Of a stretch of DNA of 64,000 nucleotides, positions 1 to 7,874 are shown one piece after another. The stretch's first letter is position 1. Every line of letters begins with the position of its first letter. Source of the DNA: Janthinobacterium sp. TB1-E2 (GTDB taxonomy: Bacteria > Pseudomonadota > Gammaproteobacteria > Burkholderiales > Burkholderiaceae_D). Made by a program: the position numbers and the translations under genes. The stretch covers positions 4,836,001 through 4,900,000 of the forward strand of contig NZ_CP142523.1 of the NCBI RefSeq assembly GCF_036885605.1, in the 5' to 3' direction. Below the pieces are notes generated by a model. The model was given only the letters and a program-made list of their open reading frames with translations. It had not been told where the DNA came from and ran no database searches.

Positions 1-523
1 TGTTCGACAGGATCAGTTTCTCGTCGAATGGTGCACCCGGCAGTTCGCGCGCGTTCGAACCCGTGGCGATGACCACGTGCTTGGCCGTCAGGGTTTCGTT
101 GGCTTCGCCCGTCACGCTGATGTCATACGTGCCAGCGGCGGCGGCAGCGAAAGCGGCGCGGCCATGGAAGAAGGCGATCTTGTTCTTCTTGAACAGGTAC
201 AGGATGCCGTCGTTGTTTTGCTTGACGACGGTGTCCTTGCGCTTGAGCATCTGGCCCAGGTTCAGCTTCAGGCCGGCGACGTCGATGCCGTGCTCGGCGA
301 AGCTGTGGCCCGCGTGTTCGAAATGCTCGGACGATTGCAGCAGCGCTTTCGACGGGATGCAGCCGACGTTGGTGCAGGTACCGCCAGGAGCGGCGCCGCC
401 CTTGGCGTTCGACCACTCGTCGACGCAAGCGACGGAAAAGCCCAGCTGCGCTGCGCGGATGGCGGCGATGTAGCCGCCAGGGCCCGCACCGATGACAACT
501 ACGTCAAATTGTTTAGTACTCAT
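1..523 (-). CDS. lpdA: dihydrolipoamide dehydrogenase (E3), 3' part cut by window edge
   Basis: E3 flavoprotein of the 2-oxoglutarate dehydrogenase complex: it reoxidises the dihydrolipoyl arm of E2 and passes electrons through FAD to NAD+. About 174 N-terminal residues are present and the rest lies beyond base 1. Visible are the FAD-binding Rossmann motif GAGPGG (residues 12-17) and the redox disulfide motif GGTCTNVGCIPSKAL (Cys50/Cys55). The start codon at 523 gives MSTKQFDVVVIGAGPGG, the usual N-terminus. It overlaps the end of the upstream PspC-domain gene by 11 bp, so translation is probably coupled. It sits last in an odhA-odhB-x-lpdA order, pointing to the OGDH-dedicated E3 rather than a pyruvate dehydrogenase copy. 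Confidence 0.95.
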   Translation of the reverse strand, partial: MSTKQFDVVVIGAGPGGYIAAIRAAQLGFSVACVDEWSNAKGGAAPGGTCTNVGCIPSKALLQSSEHFEHAGHSFAEHGIDVAGLKLNLGQMLKRKDTVVKQNNDGILYLFKKNKIAFFHGRAAFAAAAAGTYDISVTGEANETLTAKHVVIATGSNARELPGAPFDEKLILSN

Positions 524-902
524 GTTTTGTTATTCCAATCTCTTCGTCTGGTACGAAAATCCACAATAGAAGGTAAATCACCACGCCGAAGCCGAAGGTC
601 AATGTAAACAGGACGAAGACGAGGCGCCAGATCCACGCTTCCATGCCGGAAGCGCGTCCCAGGCCGCCGCAGACGCCGCCGAGCCAGCGGTCGTTGCGCG
701 AACGGCGCAGGCGGTTGAATTCCTGCACCAGGTCGTTCGCCGGACCGGCGGCCGCATCGGCGCCGGCGCCGGACGTGCTGCCCGGCTTGTCCAGGTTGAT
801 ATTGCTCAGGAGCTTGGCTTTCGCTTGCGCGAATTCCGCGTCGCTCAGGGCGCCCGCCAGGTGCAACTCGTGCAGACGCTTGATTTCTTCAGAGATGTTC
901 AT
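513..902 (-). CDS. SHOCT + PspC domain small membrane protein
   Basis: A 129-aa protein. Residues about 3-33 (EEIKRLHELHLAGALSDAEF and following) look like a SHOCT domain, a short helical module found at protein ends. Residues about 65-125 resemble a PspC domain: the motif WLGGVCGGLGRASGMEAWIWR is followed by a strongly hydrophobic helix (FVLFTLTFGFGVVIYLLLWI). It is predicted to be an inner-membrane protein with its SHOCT part in the cytoplasm. It lies inside the OGDH operon between odhB and lpdA and overlaps the lpdA start. PspC domains are known from envelope-stress systems, but no other psp gene is nearby, so a role in OGDH is unknown. The domain calls are by eye. Confidence 0.85.
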   Translation of the reverse strand: MNISEEIKRLHELHLAGALSDAEFAQAKAKLLSNINLDKPGSTSGAGADAAAGPANDLVQEFNRLRRSRNDRWLGGVCGGLGRASGMEAWIWRLVFVLFTLTFGFGVVIYLLLWIFVPDEEIGITKHEY

Positions 903-965
903 AGGAATCCTCTTTCATTGAGATCAGCCAGCTGCGTCTTCTGGCAAGGGGTATCAGCTACATTG

Positions 966-985
966 CCCCGGCGGCTACGCCGGGG
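966..985 (-). other. intercistronic hairpin between odhB and the PspC gene
   Basis: Perfect 8-bp inverted repeat CCCCGGCG/CGCCGGGG with a 4-nt loop, 11 bp past the odhB stop. No T-run follows on the minus strand, so it is more likely an mRNA 3'-end stabiliser or partial attenuator than a full terminator. Confidence 0.45.
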
Positions 986-996
986 GACTACAGTGC

Positions 997-2253
997 TTAC
1001 AGGTCCAGCAGCAGGCGTGCAGGATCTTCCAGCGCTTCTTTCATCGCCACCAGGCCCAGGACGGCTTCGCGGCCGTCGATGATGCGGTGGTCGTAGGACA
1101 TGGCCAGGTAGTTCATCGGACGTACCACGATCTGACCGTTTTCGACGACAGCGCGGTCCTTGGTCGCATGCACGCCCAGGATGGCCGATTGTGGCGGGTT
1201 GATGATCGGGGTCGACAGCATGGAGCCGAAGGTACCGCCGTTCGAGATCGAGAACGTGCCGCCCGTCAGGTCGTCCAGGGTCAGCTTGCCTTCCTTGGCT
1301 TTCGCGCCGAATTCACCGATTTTTTTCTCGATGTCGGCGATCGACAGCTGGTCCGCGTTGCGGATGATAGGCACGACCAGGCCGCGTGGCGAACCGACAG
1401 CGATACCGATGTCGAAGTAGCCGTGGTAGACGATGTCATTGCCGTCAACGGAGGCATTGATGATCGGGTACTTTTTCAGGGCGGCGACGGCGGCCTTGAC
1501 GAAGAACGACATGAAGCCCAGCTTGACGCCGTGCTCTTTCTCGAACTTGTCCTTGTACTTGTTGCGCAGGTCGATGACCGGCTGCATGTTCACTTCATTG
1601 AACGTGGTCAGGATGGCGTTCGTCGATTGCGATTGCAGCAGGCGCTCGGCGATACGTGCGCGCAGGCGGCTCATCGGCACGCGCTCTTCAGGACGGTCGC
1701 CCAGGTTGGCGGCCGACGGCGTGGCAACTTGTTGCAGCGCTGGCTTGGCAGCGGCTGGCGCCAGCGGCGCGACAGCTGGCTTGGCGGAAGCGGCCAGGGC
1801 GTCGCCCTTGGTCACGCGGCCGTCTTTGCCCGAACCGGCGACGTCGCCAGCGGACAGGCCTTTTTCGGACAGGATCTTGGCAGCGGCAGGCATGGCGACA
1901 TCGCCTTTGGTCGCAGCGGCTGGAGCGGACGCGCTCGAAGCGTCTTGCGCGGCGGCGGCCAGGGCTGGCGCAGGCACGGCCGACACTTCCATCGGGCTGA
2001 CCTTGGCCGAGCCGTCGGTGTCGATGATGGCGATGACTTCGCCGGCGACGACGGTAGCGCCGTCAGCCTTGATGATTTGAACGATCACGCCAGCGGCTGG
2101 CGCCGGCAGTTCCAGCACGACTTTATCGGTTTCGATATCGATCATGTTTTCGTCGCGCGCAACTGCTTCGCCGACTTTCTTGTGCCATGCCAGCAGGGTC
2201 GCTTCTGCAACCGATTCCGACAACTGGGGAACTTTGACTTCGATTTGTGCCAT
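997..2253 (-). CDS. odhB: 2-oxoglutarate dehydrogenase E2, dihydrolipoamide succinyltransferase
   Basis: E2 core of the OGDH complex. It transfers the succinyl group from its lipoyl arm to CoA. The 418-aa length is normal. Domains in order: lipoyl domain (residues 1-78) with the lipoylated lysine in [12 protein letters not shown] (Lys44); an Ala/Pro-rich linker; a peripheral-subunit-binding domain near residues 120-155 ([20 protein letters not shown]); and the catalytic domain (about 185-418) ending in the signature [13 protein letters not shown] that carries the active-site His. Symbol sucB is equivalent. It follows odhA after 117 bp and precedes the PspC gene and lpdA, all on one strand, so it is cotranscribed as one complex-encoding operon. 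Confidence 0.97.
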   Translation of the reverse strand: MAQIEVKVPQLSESVAEATLLAWHKKVGEAVARDENMIDIETDKVVLELPAPAAGVIVQIIKADGATVVAGEVIAIIDTDGSAKVSPMEVSAVPAPALAAAAQDASSASAPAAATKGDVAMPAAAKILSEKGLSAGDVAGSGKDGRVTKGDALAASAKPAVAPLAPAAAKPALQQVATPSAANLGDRPEERVPMSRLRARIAERLLQSQSTNAILTTFNEVNMQPVIDLRNKYKDKFEKEHGVKLGFMSFFVKAAVAALKKYPIINASVDGNDIVYHGYFDIGIAVGSPRGLVVPIIRNADQLSIADIEKKIGEFGAKAKEGKLTLDDLTGGTFSISNGGTFGSMLSTPIINPPQSAILGVHATKDRAVVENGQIVVRPMNYLAMSYDHRIIDGREAVLGLVAMKEALEDPARLLLDL

Positions 2254-2332
2254 GTAAAACTCCGTTTATTTTGTTATTGCGGCGCCGCCCCTGCGTAGCA
2301 AGGACGGCGCTCCGTCATGATGTATGCAAGCA

Positions 2333-2356
2333 GGCGCCATGCAATCGCATGGCGCC
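2333..2356 (-). other. intercistronic hairpin between odhA and odhB
   Basis: Perfect 10-bp inverted repeat GGCGCCATGC/GCATGGCGCC with a 4-nt loop, 14 bp beyond the odhA stop and 80 bp before odhB. It lacks a T-run. A segmental mRNA-stability element or processing site is the likely role. Confidence 0.5.
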
Positions 2357-2370
2357 CCTTATCCTGCCAC

Positions 2371-5223
2371 TTACTTGGTCAGGATAAAACCCTTCAGCTT
2401 CGAGAATGCCGTTTCCAGCAGATCTTTTTGCTGGGCGTAGTGCTTGTCATAGTAACCGACAGCAGGCGACGCCGAAGCAGGACGGCCGGCGTAGGCCAGA
2501 CGCTGACCCGATTCCAGGCCTTCGAAGATGTTGTGCTGGATCTGGAACCAGGCGCCCTGGTTTTGCGGCTCGTCCTGTGCCCAGACGACTTCGACCAGGT
2601 TCGGGAACTTCTTCAGTTCAGCAGCGAACGACTTGTGCGGGAACGGATACAGCTGTTCCAGCCGCACGATGGCCGTGTCGGTCTGGCCGCGGGTCTTGCG
2701 TGCGTTGACCAGGTCGTAATAGACCTTACCCGAGCAGGCGACCACGCGCTTGACTTTCTTGGCGTCGATTTTGTCGTCGACTTCGCCGATGACGGTCTGG
2801 AAACCGCCCTTGGCCAGGTCGGTCAGCGGCGAACCGGCATCCTTGTTGCGCAACAGCGACTTCGGCGTCAGGATGACCAGCGGCTTGCGGAACTGGCGCA
2901 CCATCTGGCGGCGCAGCAAATGGAAGATCTGCGAAGCCGTCGTCGGCTGCACCACTTGCATGTTGTTGTCTGCGCACAGCTGCAGGAAACGTTCAGGACG
3001 TGCGGACGAGTGCTCAGGACCCTGGCCTTCGTAACCGTGCGGCAGCATCATGACCAGGCCCGAAGCGCGGCCCCACTTCACTTCGCCGGAGCTGATGAAT
3101 TGGTCGATCACCACTTGCGCGCCGTTGGCGAAGTCGCCGAACTGGGCTTCCCAGATCGTCAGCGTGTTCGGTTCAGCGGTCGAGTAGCCGTATTCGAAGG
3201 CCAGTACGGCTTCTTCGGACAGCACCGAGTCGATGACGGTAAACGGCGCCTGGTTGTCCGACACGTTTTGCAGCGGAATGTAGGTACCTGCATCCCAACG
3301 CTCGCGGTTCTGGTCATGCAGCACGGCGTGGCGGTGCACGAAGGTGCCGCGGCCGGCATCCTGTCCGGTCAGGCGGATGGCATAGCCGGACGATACCAGC
3401 GAAGCGTAGGCCAGGTGTTCGCCCATGCCCCAGTCCAGGTTCATTTCGCCACGGCCCATGGTGCCACGGTCGCCCAGTACTTTTTCAACCAGCGAGTGGA
3501 CCTTGAAGTCTTCCGGCACGGTGGTGATGCGGGTGGCCAGGCGTTTCAGTTCCGTCATCGGCACGGCGGTGTCGGCCGAATCGGTCCATTTCTTGTTCAG
3601 GAACGGCAGCCAGTCGACGGCGTACTTGTTCTTGAAGTTCGAGATGACTGGGTCGACGGTATGCTTGCCGGCGTCCATGGCGTCGCGGAATGCGGCCACC
3701 ATCTTGTCGCCGCCATCGGCAGGGATCACGCCTTGCGCTACCAGCTTGTCCGCGTACAGCTTGCGGGTGCCTGGATGCTGGCCGATCTTCTTGTACATCA
3801 GTGGCTGCGTCAGTGCCGGCGTATCTTGCTCGTTGTGGCCAAGCTTGCGGTAGCAGATGATGTCGAGGACGATGTCCTTCTTGAATTCCATGCGGTAGTC
3901 GAGCGCGATCTGCGTCGCCAGCACCACGGCTTCCGGATCATCGGCGTTGATGTGCAGGACCGGTGCTTCGATCATCTTGACGACGTCCGAGCAGTACAGG
4001 GTCGAGCGGGCATCGCGCGGATCCGAGGTGGTGAAACCGATCTGGTTGTTGATCACGATATGCACCGTGCCGCCGGTATGGTAGCCGCGGGTTTGCGCCA
4101 GATTCAGCGTTTCCATGACCACGCCCTGGCCGGCGAAAGCGGCATCGCCGTGCACCAGGATAGGCAGCACTTGCGCGCCCTGCGCGTCGCCGCGGCGATC
4201 CATGCGGGCCTTGACGGAACCTTCGACCACAGGGTTGACGATTTCCAGGTGCGACGGGTTGAACGCCAGCGACAGGTGGACCGGGCCGCCTGCGGTGGAG
4301 ATGTCCGACGAGAAGCCTTGATGGTACTTCACGTCGCCGGCAGGCAGGTCGTCGCCATGCTTGCCTTCGAATTCTTCGAACAGTTCCTGCGGCGCTTTGC
4401 CCAGGGTGTTGACCAGCACGTTCAGGCGGCCGCGGTGGGCCATGCCGATGACGATTTCCTGCACGCCTTTTTCGCCGGCGCGCTGGATGGTTTCATCCAT
4501 CGAGGCGATGAAGGTTTCGCCGCCTTCCAGGGAGAAGCGCTTCTGGCCCACGTAGCGGGTGTGCAGATAGCGTTCCAGGCCTTCAGCCGCAGTCAGGCGG
4601 TCGAGGATGTGAATTTTTTTCTCTGGGGTGAAATTCGGGGTCGAGCGGATCGATTCCAGTTTCTCTTGCAGCCAGCGCTTTTCGGCCGGGTCGGAGATGT
4701 ACATGAATTCGGCGCCGATCGAACGCGTATAGGTATCGCGCAGATAGTTGAGCAGATCGCGCAGGGTGGCGGTCTCGGGGCCAAAATAGGTATTGCTGAT
4801 GTTGAACACGGTGTCCATGTCAGCGTCGGTGAAACCGTAGAAGCTCGGCTCAAGCTCAGGGATCATCGGACGTTCCTGGCGTTGCAGCGGATCCAGGTTG
4901 GCCCAGTGGGAACCGAGGTAGCGGTAAGCGGCGATCAGCTGCGTGGCGGCGACGCGCTTGCGGCCCATTTCAACATCGAAGGAAGCGGTCACTGTACGGA
5001 TCGGACCTGCTTTTGCGCGCTCGGCGAACGAGGCGACGACGGAGGCATGCGCCACGTCAGGCTTGTTGGTGCCATCGACGGCAGGCACGTGCTGCATTGC
5101 GTCGAAGTAGGAACGCCAGTTATCGGGGACCGAGCCTGGGTTGTTCAAATATGCCTCGTACAGGTCTTCCACGTACGGAGCATTCCCACCGAACAGGTAG
5201 GAGTTGGTCGTTAATTGCTGCAT
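2371..5223 (-). CDS. odhA: 2-oxoglutarate dehydrogenase E1 component
   Basis: Thiamine-diphosphate-dependent E1 that decarboxylates 2-oxoglutarate and succinylates the lipoyl arm of OdhB. The 950-aa length matches the family. The N-terminal segment (SYLFGGNAPYVEDLYEAYL) is the short E2-binding helix typical of OdhA. The TPP/metal-binding motif GDAAFAGQG is near residue 359, followed by INNQIGFTT. The transketolase-like pyrimidine-binding part (RGTFVHRHAVLHDQ) lies near residue 630. The start is supported by an AAGGTGAG ribosome site just upstream. First gene of odhA-odhB-x-lpdA. Symbol sucA is equivalent. Confidence 0.97.
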   Translation of the reverse strand: MQQLTTNSYLFGGNAPYVEDLYEAYLNNPGSVPDNWRSYFDAMQHVPAVDGTNKPDVAHASVVASFAERAKAGPIRTVTASFDVEMGRKRVAATQLIAAYRYLGSHWANLDPLQRQERPMIPELEPSFYGFTDADMDTVFNISNTYFGPETATLRDLLNYLRDTYTRSIGAEFMYISDPAEKRWLQEKLESIRSTPNFTPEKKIHILDRLTAAEGLERYLHTRYVGQKRFSLEGGETFIASMDETIQRAGEKGVQEIVIGMAHRGRLNVLVNTLGKAPQELFEEFEGKHGDDLPAGDVKYHQGFSSDISTAGGPVHLSLAFNPSHLEIVNPVVEGSVKARMDRRGDAQGAQVLPILVHGDAAFAGQGVVMETLNLAQTRGYHTGGTVHIVINNQIGFTTSDPRDARSTLYCSDVVKMIEAPVLHINADDPEAVVLATQIALDYRMEFKKDIVLDIICYRKLGHNEQDTPALTQPLMYKKIGQHPGTRKLYADKLVAQGVIPADGGDKMVAAFRDAMDAGKHTVDPVISNFKNKYAVDWLPFLNKKWTDSADTAVPMTELKRLATRITTVPEDFKVHSLVEKVLGDRGTMGRGEMNLDWGMGEHLAYASLVSSGYAIRLTGQDAGRGTFVHRHAVLHDQNRERWDAGTYIPLQNVSDNQAPFTVIDSVLSEEAVLAFEYGYSTAEPNTLTIWEAQFGDFANGAQVVIDQFISSGEVKWGRASGLVMMLPHGYEGQGPEHSSARPERFLQLCADNNMQVVQPTTASQIFHLLRRQMVRQFRKPLVILTPKSLLRNKDAGSPLTDLAKGGFQTVIGEVDDKIDAKKVKRVVACSGKVYYDLVNARKTRGQTDTAIVRLEQLYPFPHKSFAAELKKFPNLVEVVWAQDEPQNQGAWFQIQHNIFEGLESGQRLAYAGRPASASPAVGYYDKHYAQQKDLLETAFSKLKGFILTK

Positions 5224-5368
5224 ATATTGCTCACCTTTCTTCGCGCTTCGCGAGGAATTAGCGGGTTAATCTAACCTTCCGCGACACGGCCTGACCGGTT
5301 AGCGGATTGCACATCAAGTTGTGGGGAAGGGCTTTTTTATTGCACCAGCATTCTGCATACCGTCATTT

Positions 5369-5398
5369 AGAATAGCACGCGGTATTGTAACGCAACAA
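5369..5398 (-). promoter_or_regulatory. candidate promoter of the odh operon
   Basis: On the minus strand, TTGTTG (5398-5393), an 18-bp spacer and TATTCT (5374-5369) form a plausible sigma70 promoter about 145 bp upstream of odhA. The match is moderate. The rest of 5224-5480 holds no gene. Confidence 0.35.
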
Positions 5399-5480
5399 CG
5401 GCAAGTTGAATTTTATTTGGCAAGCAAATGTAAGCTGTGTTGTTGATTTTCCCGGGCTTGCAAGCCTGTCACTGTTGTGC

Positions 5481-6455
5481 TTACGGCACATCGGCGGCCC
5501 TGCCGGCGTGCCGCTTGCGGCCAACTGGTCTGCCCGGCGAAGGCGGCGCCGCGATGGCGGCCAGCCACTCGGCATCGCCGGCAAACCATTGCACCAGGAA
5601 GTCGAGCATGGTGCGCAGCAGGGGCGACATGTGCTGGCGCGAGGTGTAGACGCCGTAGATGCCCATGTCCTGCGGCTGGTACGCGGGCAGCAGCTCCACC
5701 AGTTGCCCGCTGGCGATCAGCGGTGCGGCCGAAAAGCGCGGCTGCAAGGCGATGCCCGCCCCCGCCACCGTGGCCACCAGCAGGACCAGCGACTCATTCG
5801 CCGACAGGCGGCCGCTGACGGGGACAGTGAGCGCTTCCCCGTCATGCGTAAATTGCCACAGGCTCTTGCCGAAATACGTGTACGTCAGGCAGTTGTGCAG
5901 GGCCAGGTCTTGCGCCCGGCGCGGCGTGCCGTGCGCTGCGAGGTACGATGGTGCGGCGCACACCACCGAGGCGCAGCTGGCCAGCTGGCGCGCAATCAGG
6001 TTCGGCTCGAGCGCGTTCGTGATGCGGATCGCCAGGTCGATGCGCTGCTCCACCAGGTTGACGGCGCGGTTCTCCATCTGCAGGTCGACGGCGGCGCGCG
6101 GGTAGCGTCGCAGGTAAGCGGTTACTGCGCCAGCGAGCGCCGTCTGCGCCAGCGATTGCGAGCAGGTGATGCGCAGCAAACCGTGCGGCGTATCGAGACC
6201 CTCGGGCGAGGTGACGGCCATGGCGCCGGCCACTTCCAGCATCTGCCGGCAGCGCGCCAAGGTGGTCTCGCCCGCATCCGTCAGGCTCAGACGGCGCGTG
6301 GTGCGATGCAACAGGCGCGCCCCCGCCCACTCTTCCATCTCGGCCAGATAGCGCGTCACCATGGCGCGCGACATATCGAGCGTCTCGCTGGCAGCCACCA
6401 TGCTGCCCCGCTCGGCGATGGCGACGAATACTTGTGCGGCGGTGATACGGTCCAT
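5481..6455 (-). CDS. LysR-family transcriptional regulator (CrgA-like)
   Basis: A 324-aa regulator with the winged HTH at the N-terminus (MDRITAAQVFVAIAERGSM, then SRAMVTRYLAEMEEWAGARL) and a LysR substrate-binding domain from about residue 90. The ATG at 6455 is chosen because it has a GGGAG ribosome site 9 nt upstream. An ATG 36 nt further upstream is in frame but poorly placed. The sequence MLHRTTRRLSLTDAG is typical of the CrgA/AaeR-like branch. Its stop lies 257 bp from odhA, with both genes reading the same way. The target is unknown. The nearest candidate, the oxidoreductase at 6675, is transcribed in the same direction and so is not a classical divergent partner. Confidence 0.9.
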   Translation of the reverse strand: MDRITAAQVFVAIAERGSMVAASETLDMSRAMVTRYLAEMEEWAGARLLHRTTRRLSLTDAGETTLARCRQMLEVAGAMAVTSPEGLDTPHGLLRITCSQSLAQTALAGAVTAYLRRYPRAAVDLQMENRAVNLVEQRIDLAIRITNALEPNLIARQLASCASVVCAAPSYLAAHGTPRRAQDLALHNCLTYTYFGKSLWQFTHDGEALTVPVSGRLSANESLVLLVATVAGAGIALQPRFSAAPLIASGQLVELLPAYQPQDMGIYGVYTSRQHMSPLLRTMLDFLVQWFAGDAEWLAAIAAPPSPGRPVGRKRHAGRAADVP

Positions 6456-6674
6456 GCGGTGATACTCCCTTGATTCATCCGATCCATGCAACTAATACCG
6501 CAATCTACCCTATTTGCCGCGCCTGGTCGAAAGACGGGAGAGCATTCAATACATAAAGAACAATATGCCTGCACGCGGCGCCCGCACCCTGGAAACCGTT
6601 CCGGTGCGGCGCAGTTAGCGCACACCATCGCCGCCAGCGGCAAGCAGCATTGAACTGCGGCTGGACCCGCTGCC

Positions 6675-7217
6675 TTACAGCGCGGCCAGGAAGCGCTCAT
6701 ACTCTTGCGCACTGCGTGCCAGCCGCCCGGCATAGTCCGGCTCCTTCGGCCCGTCTTCCGCGCCATAGAAGGCAAAGAAGCGGCGGTTGTCGGCGCCGAT
6801 ATACGCCAGGGTGACATCGAACGGCGCCAACAGCTGCGCCAGGGTGACGTTCCACTTGCCTTCCGGCGTGAAGTCTTCCTGGCGGATGCCTGCCGTCACG
6901 GCCAGCGCCACTTTTCTCCCCTTGAAGGCATCGCCGCCCGTGCCGTAGGCCCAGCCATACGCCAGTACCTCGTCGAGCCATTGCTTGAGCAAGGGCGGAC
7001 AGTTGAACCAGTACACGGGGAACTGCAAGACCACATTGGCGTGCGCTTCCACCAGCGCCTGCTCGCGCGCCACGTCGATGATGCCGTCGGGGTAAGCCTG
7101 GTGCACATCATGGATGGTGTAGCGGTCGGGATACTGCGCCAGCTCCTGCAGCCAGCGCTTGTTGGCCACCGACGTGTCGATGGAGGGATGGAAGACGATA
7201 ACGAGGGTTTTCAACAT
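6675..7217 (-). CDS. NAD(P)H-dependent oxidoreductase, flavodoxin-2 fold (KefF/MdaB type)
   Basis: A 180-aa cytoplasmic flavoprotein likely to reduce quinones or other electrophiles by two electrons with NAD(P)H. The start (MLKTLVIVFHPSI) has an AGGAAA ribosome site 8 nt upstream. A longer in-frame extension to 7364 is open but crosses the operator region and is not protein-like. Family marks are FPVYWFNCPPLLKQWLDEVL (FMN-binding loop region) and GWAYGTGGDAFKGRKVALAVTAG. It lies downstream of an HxlR regulator on the same strand, and the intervening 216 bp contains two palindromes of HxlR type. This suggests HxlR-controlled quinone or electrophile defence, as in the yodB/azoR1 case of Bacillus. 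Confidence 0.88.
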   Translation of the reverse strand: MLKTLVIVFHPSIDTSVANKRWLQELAQYPDRYTIHDVHQAYPDGIIDVAREQALVEAHANVVLQFPVYWFNCPPLLKQWLDEVLAYGWAYGTGGDAFKGRKVALAVTAGIRQEDFTPEGKWNVTLAQLLAPFDVTLAYIGADNRRFFAFYGAEDGPKEPDYAGRLARSAQEYERFLAAL

Positions 7218-7341
7218 GCTGTTTTTCCTGAAATGGGATGGATGCACCGGCCCCGCGTTCACAGAAAAGCAGGCAAGCCGGTACCCTGCCCCGTAGCGCG
7301 TGGTTGCGCCCGCAGAGGCAAAAACAGCATAACCATGCTGA

Positions 7342-7358
7342 GTACTTTTCAAAAGTAC
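7342..7358. promoter_or_regulatory. candidate HxlR operator, TACT-N7-AGTA palindrome
   Basis: Perfect palindrome GTACTTTTCAAAAGTAC (8-bp arms, 1-nt centre). It contains TACT-N7-AGTA, the published consensus for the HxlR-type regulators YodB and CatR of Bacillus subtilis. It lies 125 bp upstream of the oxidoreductase start and 76 bp downstream of the hxlR stop. Confidence 0.65.
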
Positions 7359-7385
7359 GCACATTTACTGCCCATACCATACAAA

Positions 7386-7398
7386 AAGTAAGTTACTT
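7386..7398. promoter_or_regulatory. second palindrome upstream of the oxidoreductase
   Basis: Perfect 13-bp palindrome AAGTAAGTTACTT (6-bp arms), 28 bp from the first operator. It shares the AGTA/TACT half-site elements in inverted order, so it could be a second regulator site or part of the promoter. Confidence 0.4.
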
Positions 7399-7433
7399 AG
7401 CTGTAGAAAAGCGCCTTGCCATGCACATCAGGA

Positions 7434-7775
7434 TCAGGCTGGCTGGTGCCGCTCGCCCCACTCGCACAGAGTGTGCAGCACGGGGATCAGCGAGGCGCCC
7501 TTGCTTGAGAGCGAATATTCCACCTTGGGAGGCACTTGCGGATATTCCTTGCGCACGATCAGCGCGTCCGCTTCCAGCTCCTTCAGCACGACGCTGAGGG
7601 TCTTGAAGGCGATGCCGCCGAGATGGCGCTTGAGTTCGTTATGCCGCAGCACCGTGTTTTCCGCCAGCGCATACAGGATCAGCATCTTGTACTTGCCGCC
7701 GATCAGCGACAAGGTATAGCCGAATGCCGTATCGCCAAGGGCCACGCCGCCGGGGGCGCAGGTTTCTTCATTCAT
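7434..7775 (-). CDS. HxlR-family transcriptional regulator with N-terminal cysteine
   Basis: A 113-aa winged-helix regulator. The ATG at 7775 (MNEETCAPGG) follows an AGGAA ribosome site. The upstream in-frame ATG lacks one. HxlR signatures are GGKYKMLILYALAENTVLRH, then FKTLSVVLKELEADALIVRK (recognition helix) and EYSLSSKGASLIPVL. Cys6 sits at the same position as the redox-sensing Cys6 of YodB, so a thiol-based switch responding to quinones or diamide-like compounds is plausible. It is followed on the same strand by a flavodoxin-fold oxidoreductase with a YodB-like operator before it. The regulatory link is inferred; the family assignment is firm. Confidence 0.9.
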   Translation of the reverse strand: MNEETCAPGGVALGDTAFGYTLSLIGGKYKMLILYALAENTVLRHNELKRHLGGIAFKTLSVVLKELEADALIVRKEYPQVPPKVEYSLSSKGASLIPVLHTLCEWGERHQPA

Positions 7776-7823
7776 CGCGTTGTGTTTCCTGTTGAACCAG
7801 GGCCCGAGCATAACAGCCCGGCA

Positions 7824-7853
7824 TAAAAAAACGGGCCGAAGCCCGTTTTTTTG
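7824..7853 (-). terminator. rho-independent terminator of gltA
   Basis: ACGGGC-CGAA-GCCCGT hairpin flanked by A-run and T-run, 22 bp past the gltA stop. It is symmetrical, so it could also act on plus-strand transcription. Confidence 0.85.
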
Positions 7854-7874
7854 TTCGCTAGATACCGCTCTGGA

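Noticed and set aside
2317-5214. Plus-strand open frame of about 965 codons opposite odhA, and a similar minus-strand frame (17181-19946) opposite acnA
   Set aside because: Shadow frames over highly conserved enzymes; composition is not protein-like.
5481-6491. Longer start of the LysR gene at 6491
   Set aside because: The ATG at 6455 has a good ribosome site and gives the standard LysR N-terminus.
6675-7364. Longer start of the oxidoreductase at 7364
   Set aside because: The extension runs through the palindromic operator and lacks flavodoxin-fold character; the ATG at 7217 has a clear ribosome site.
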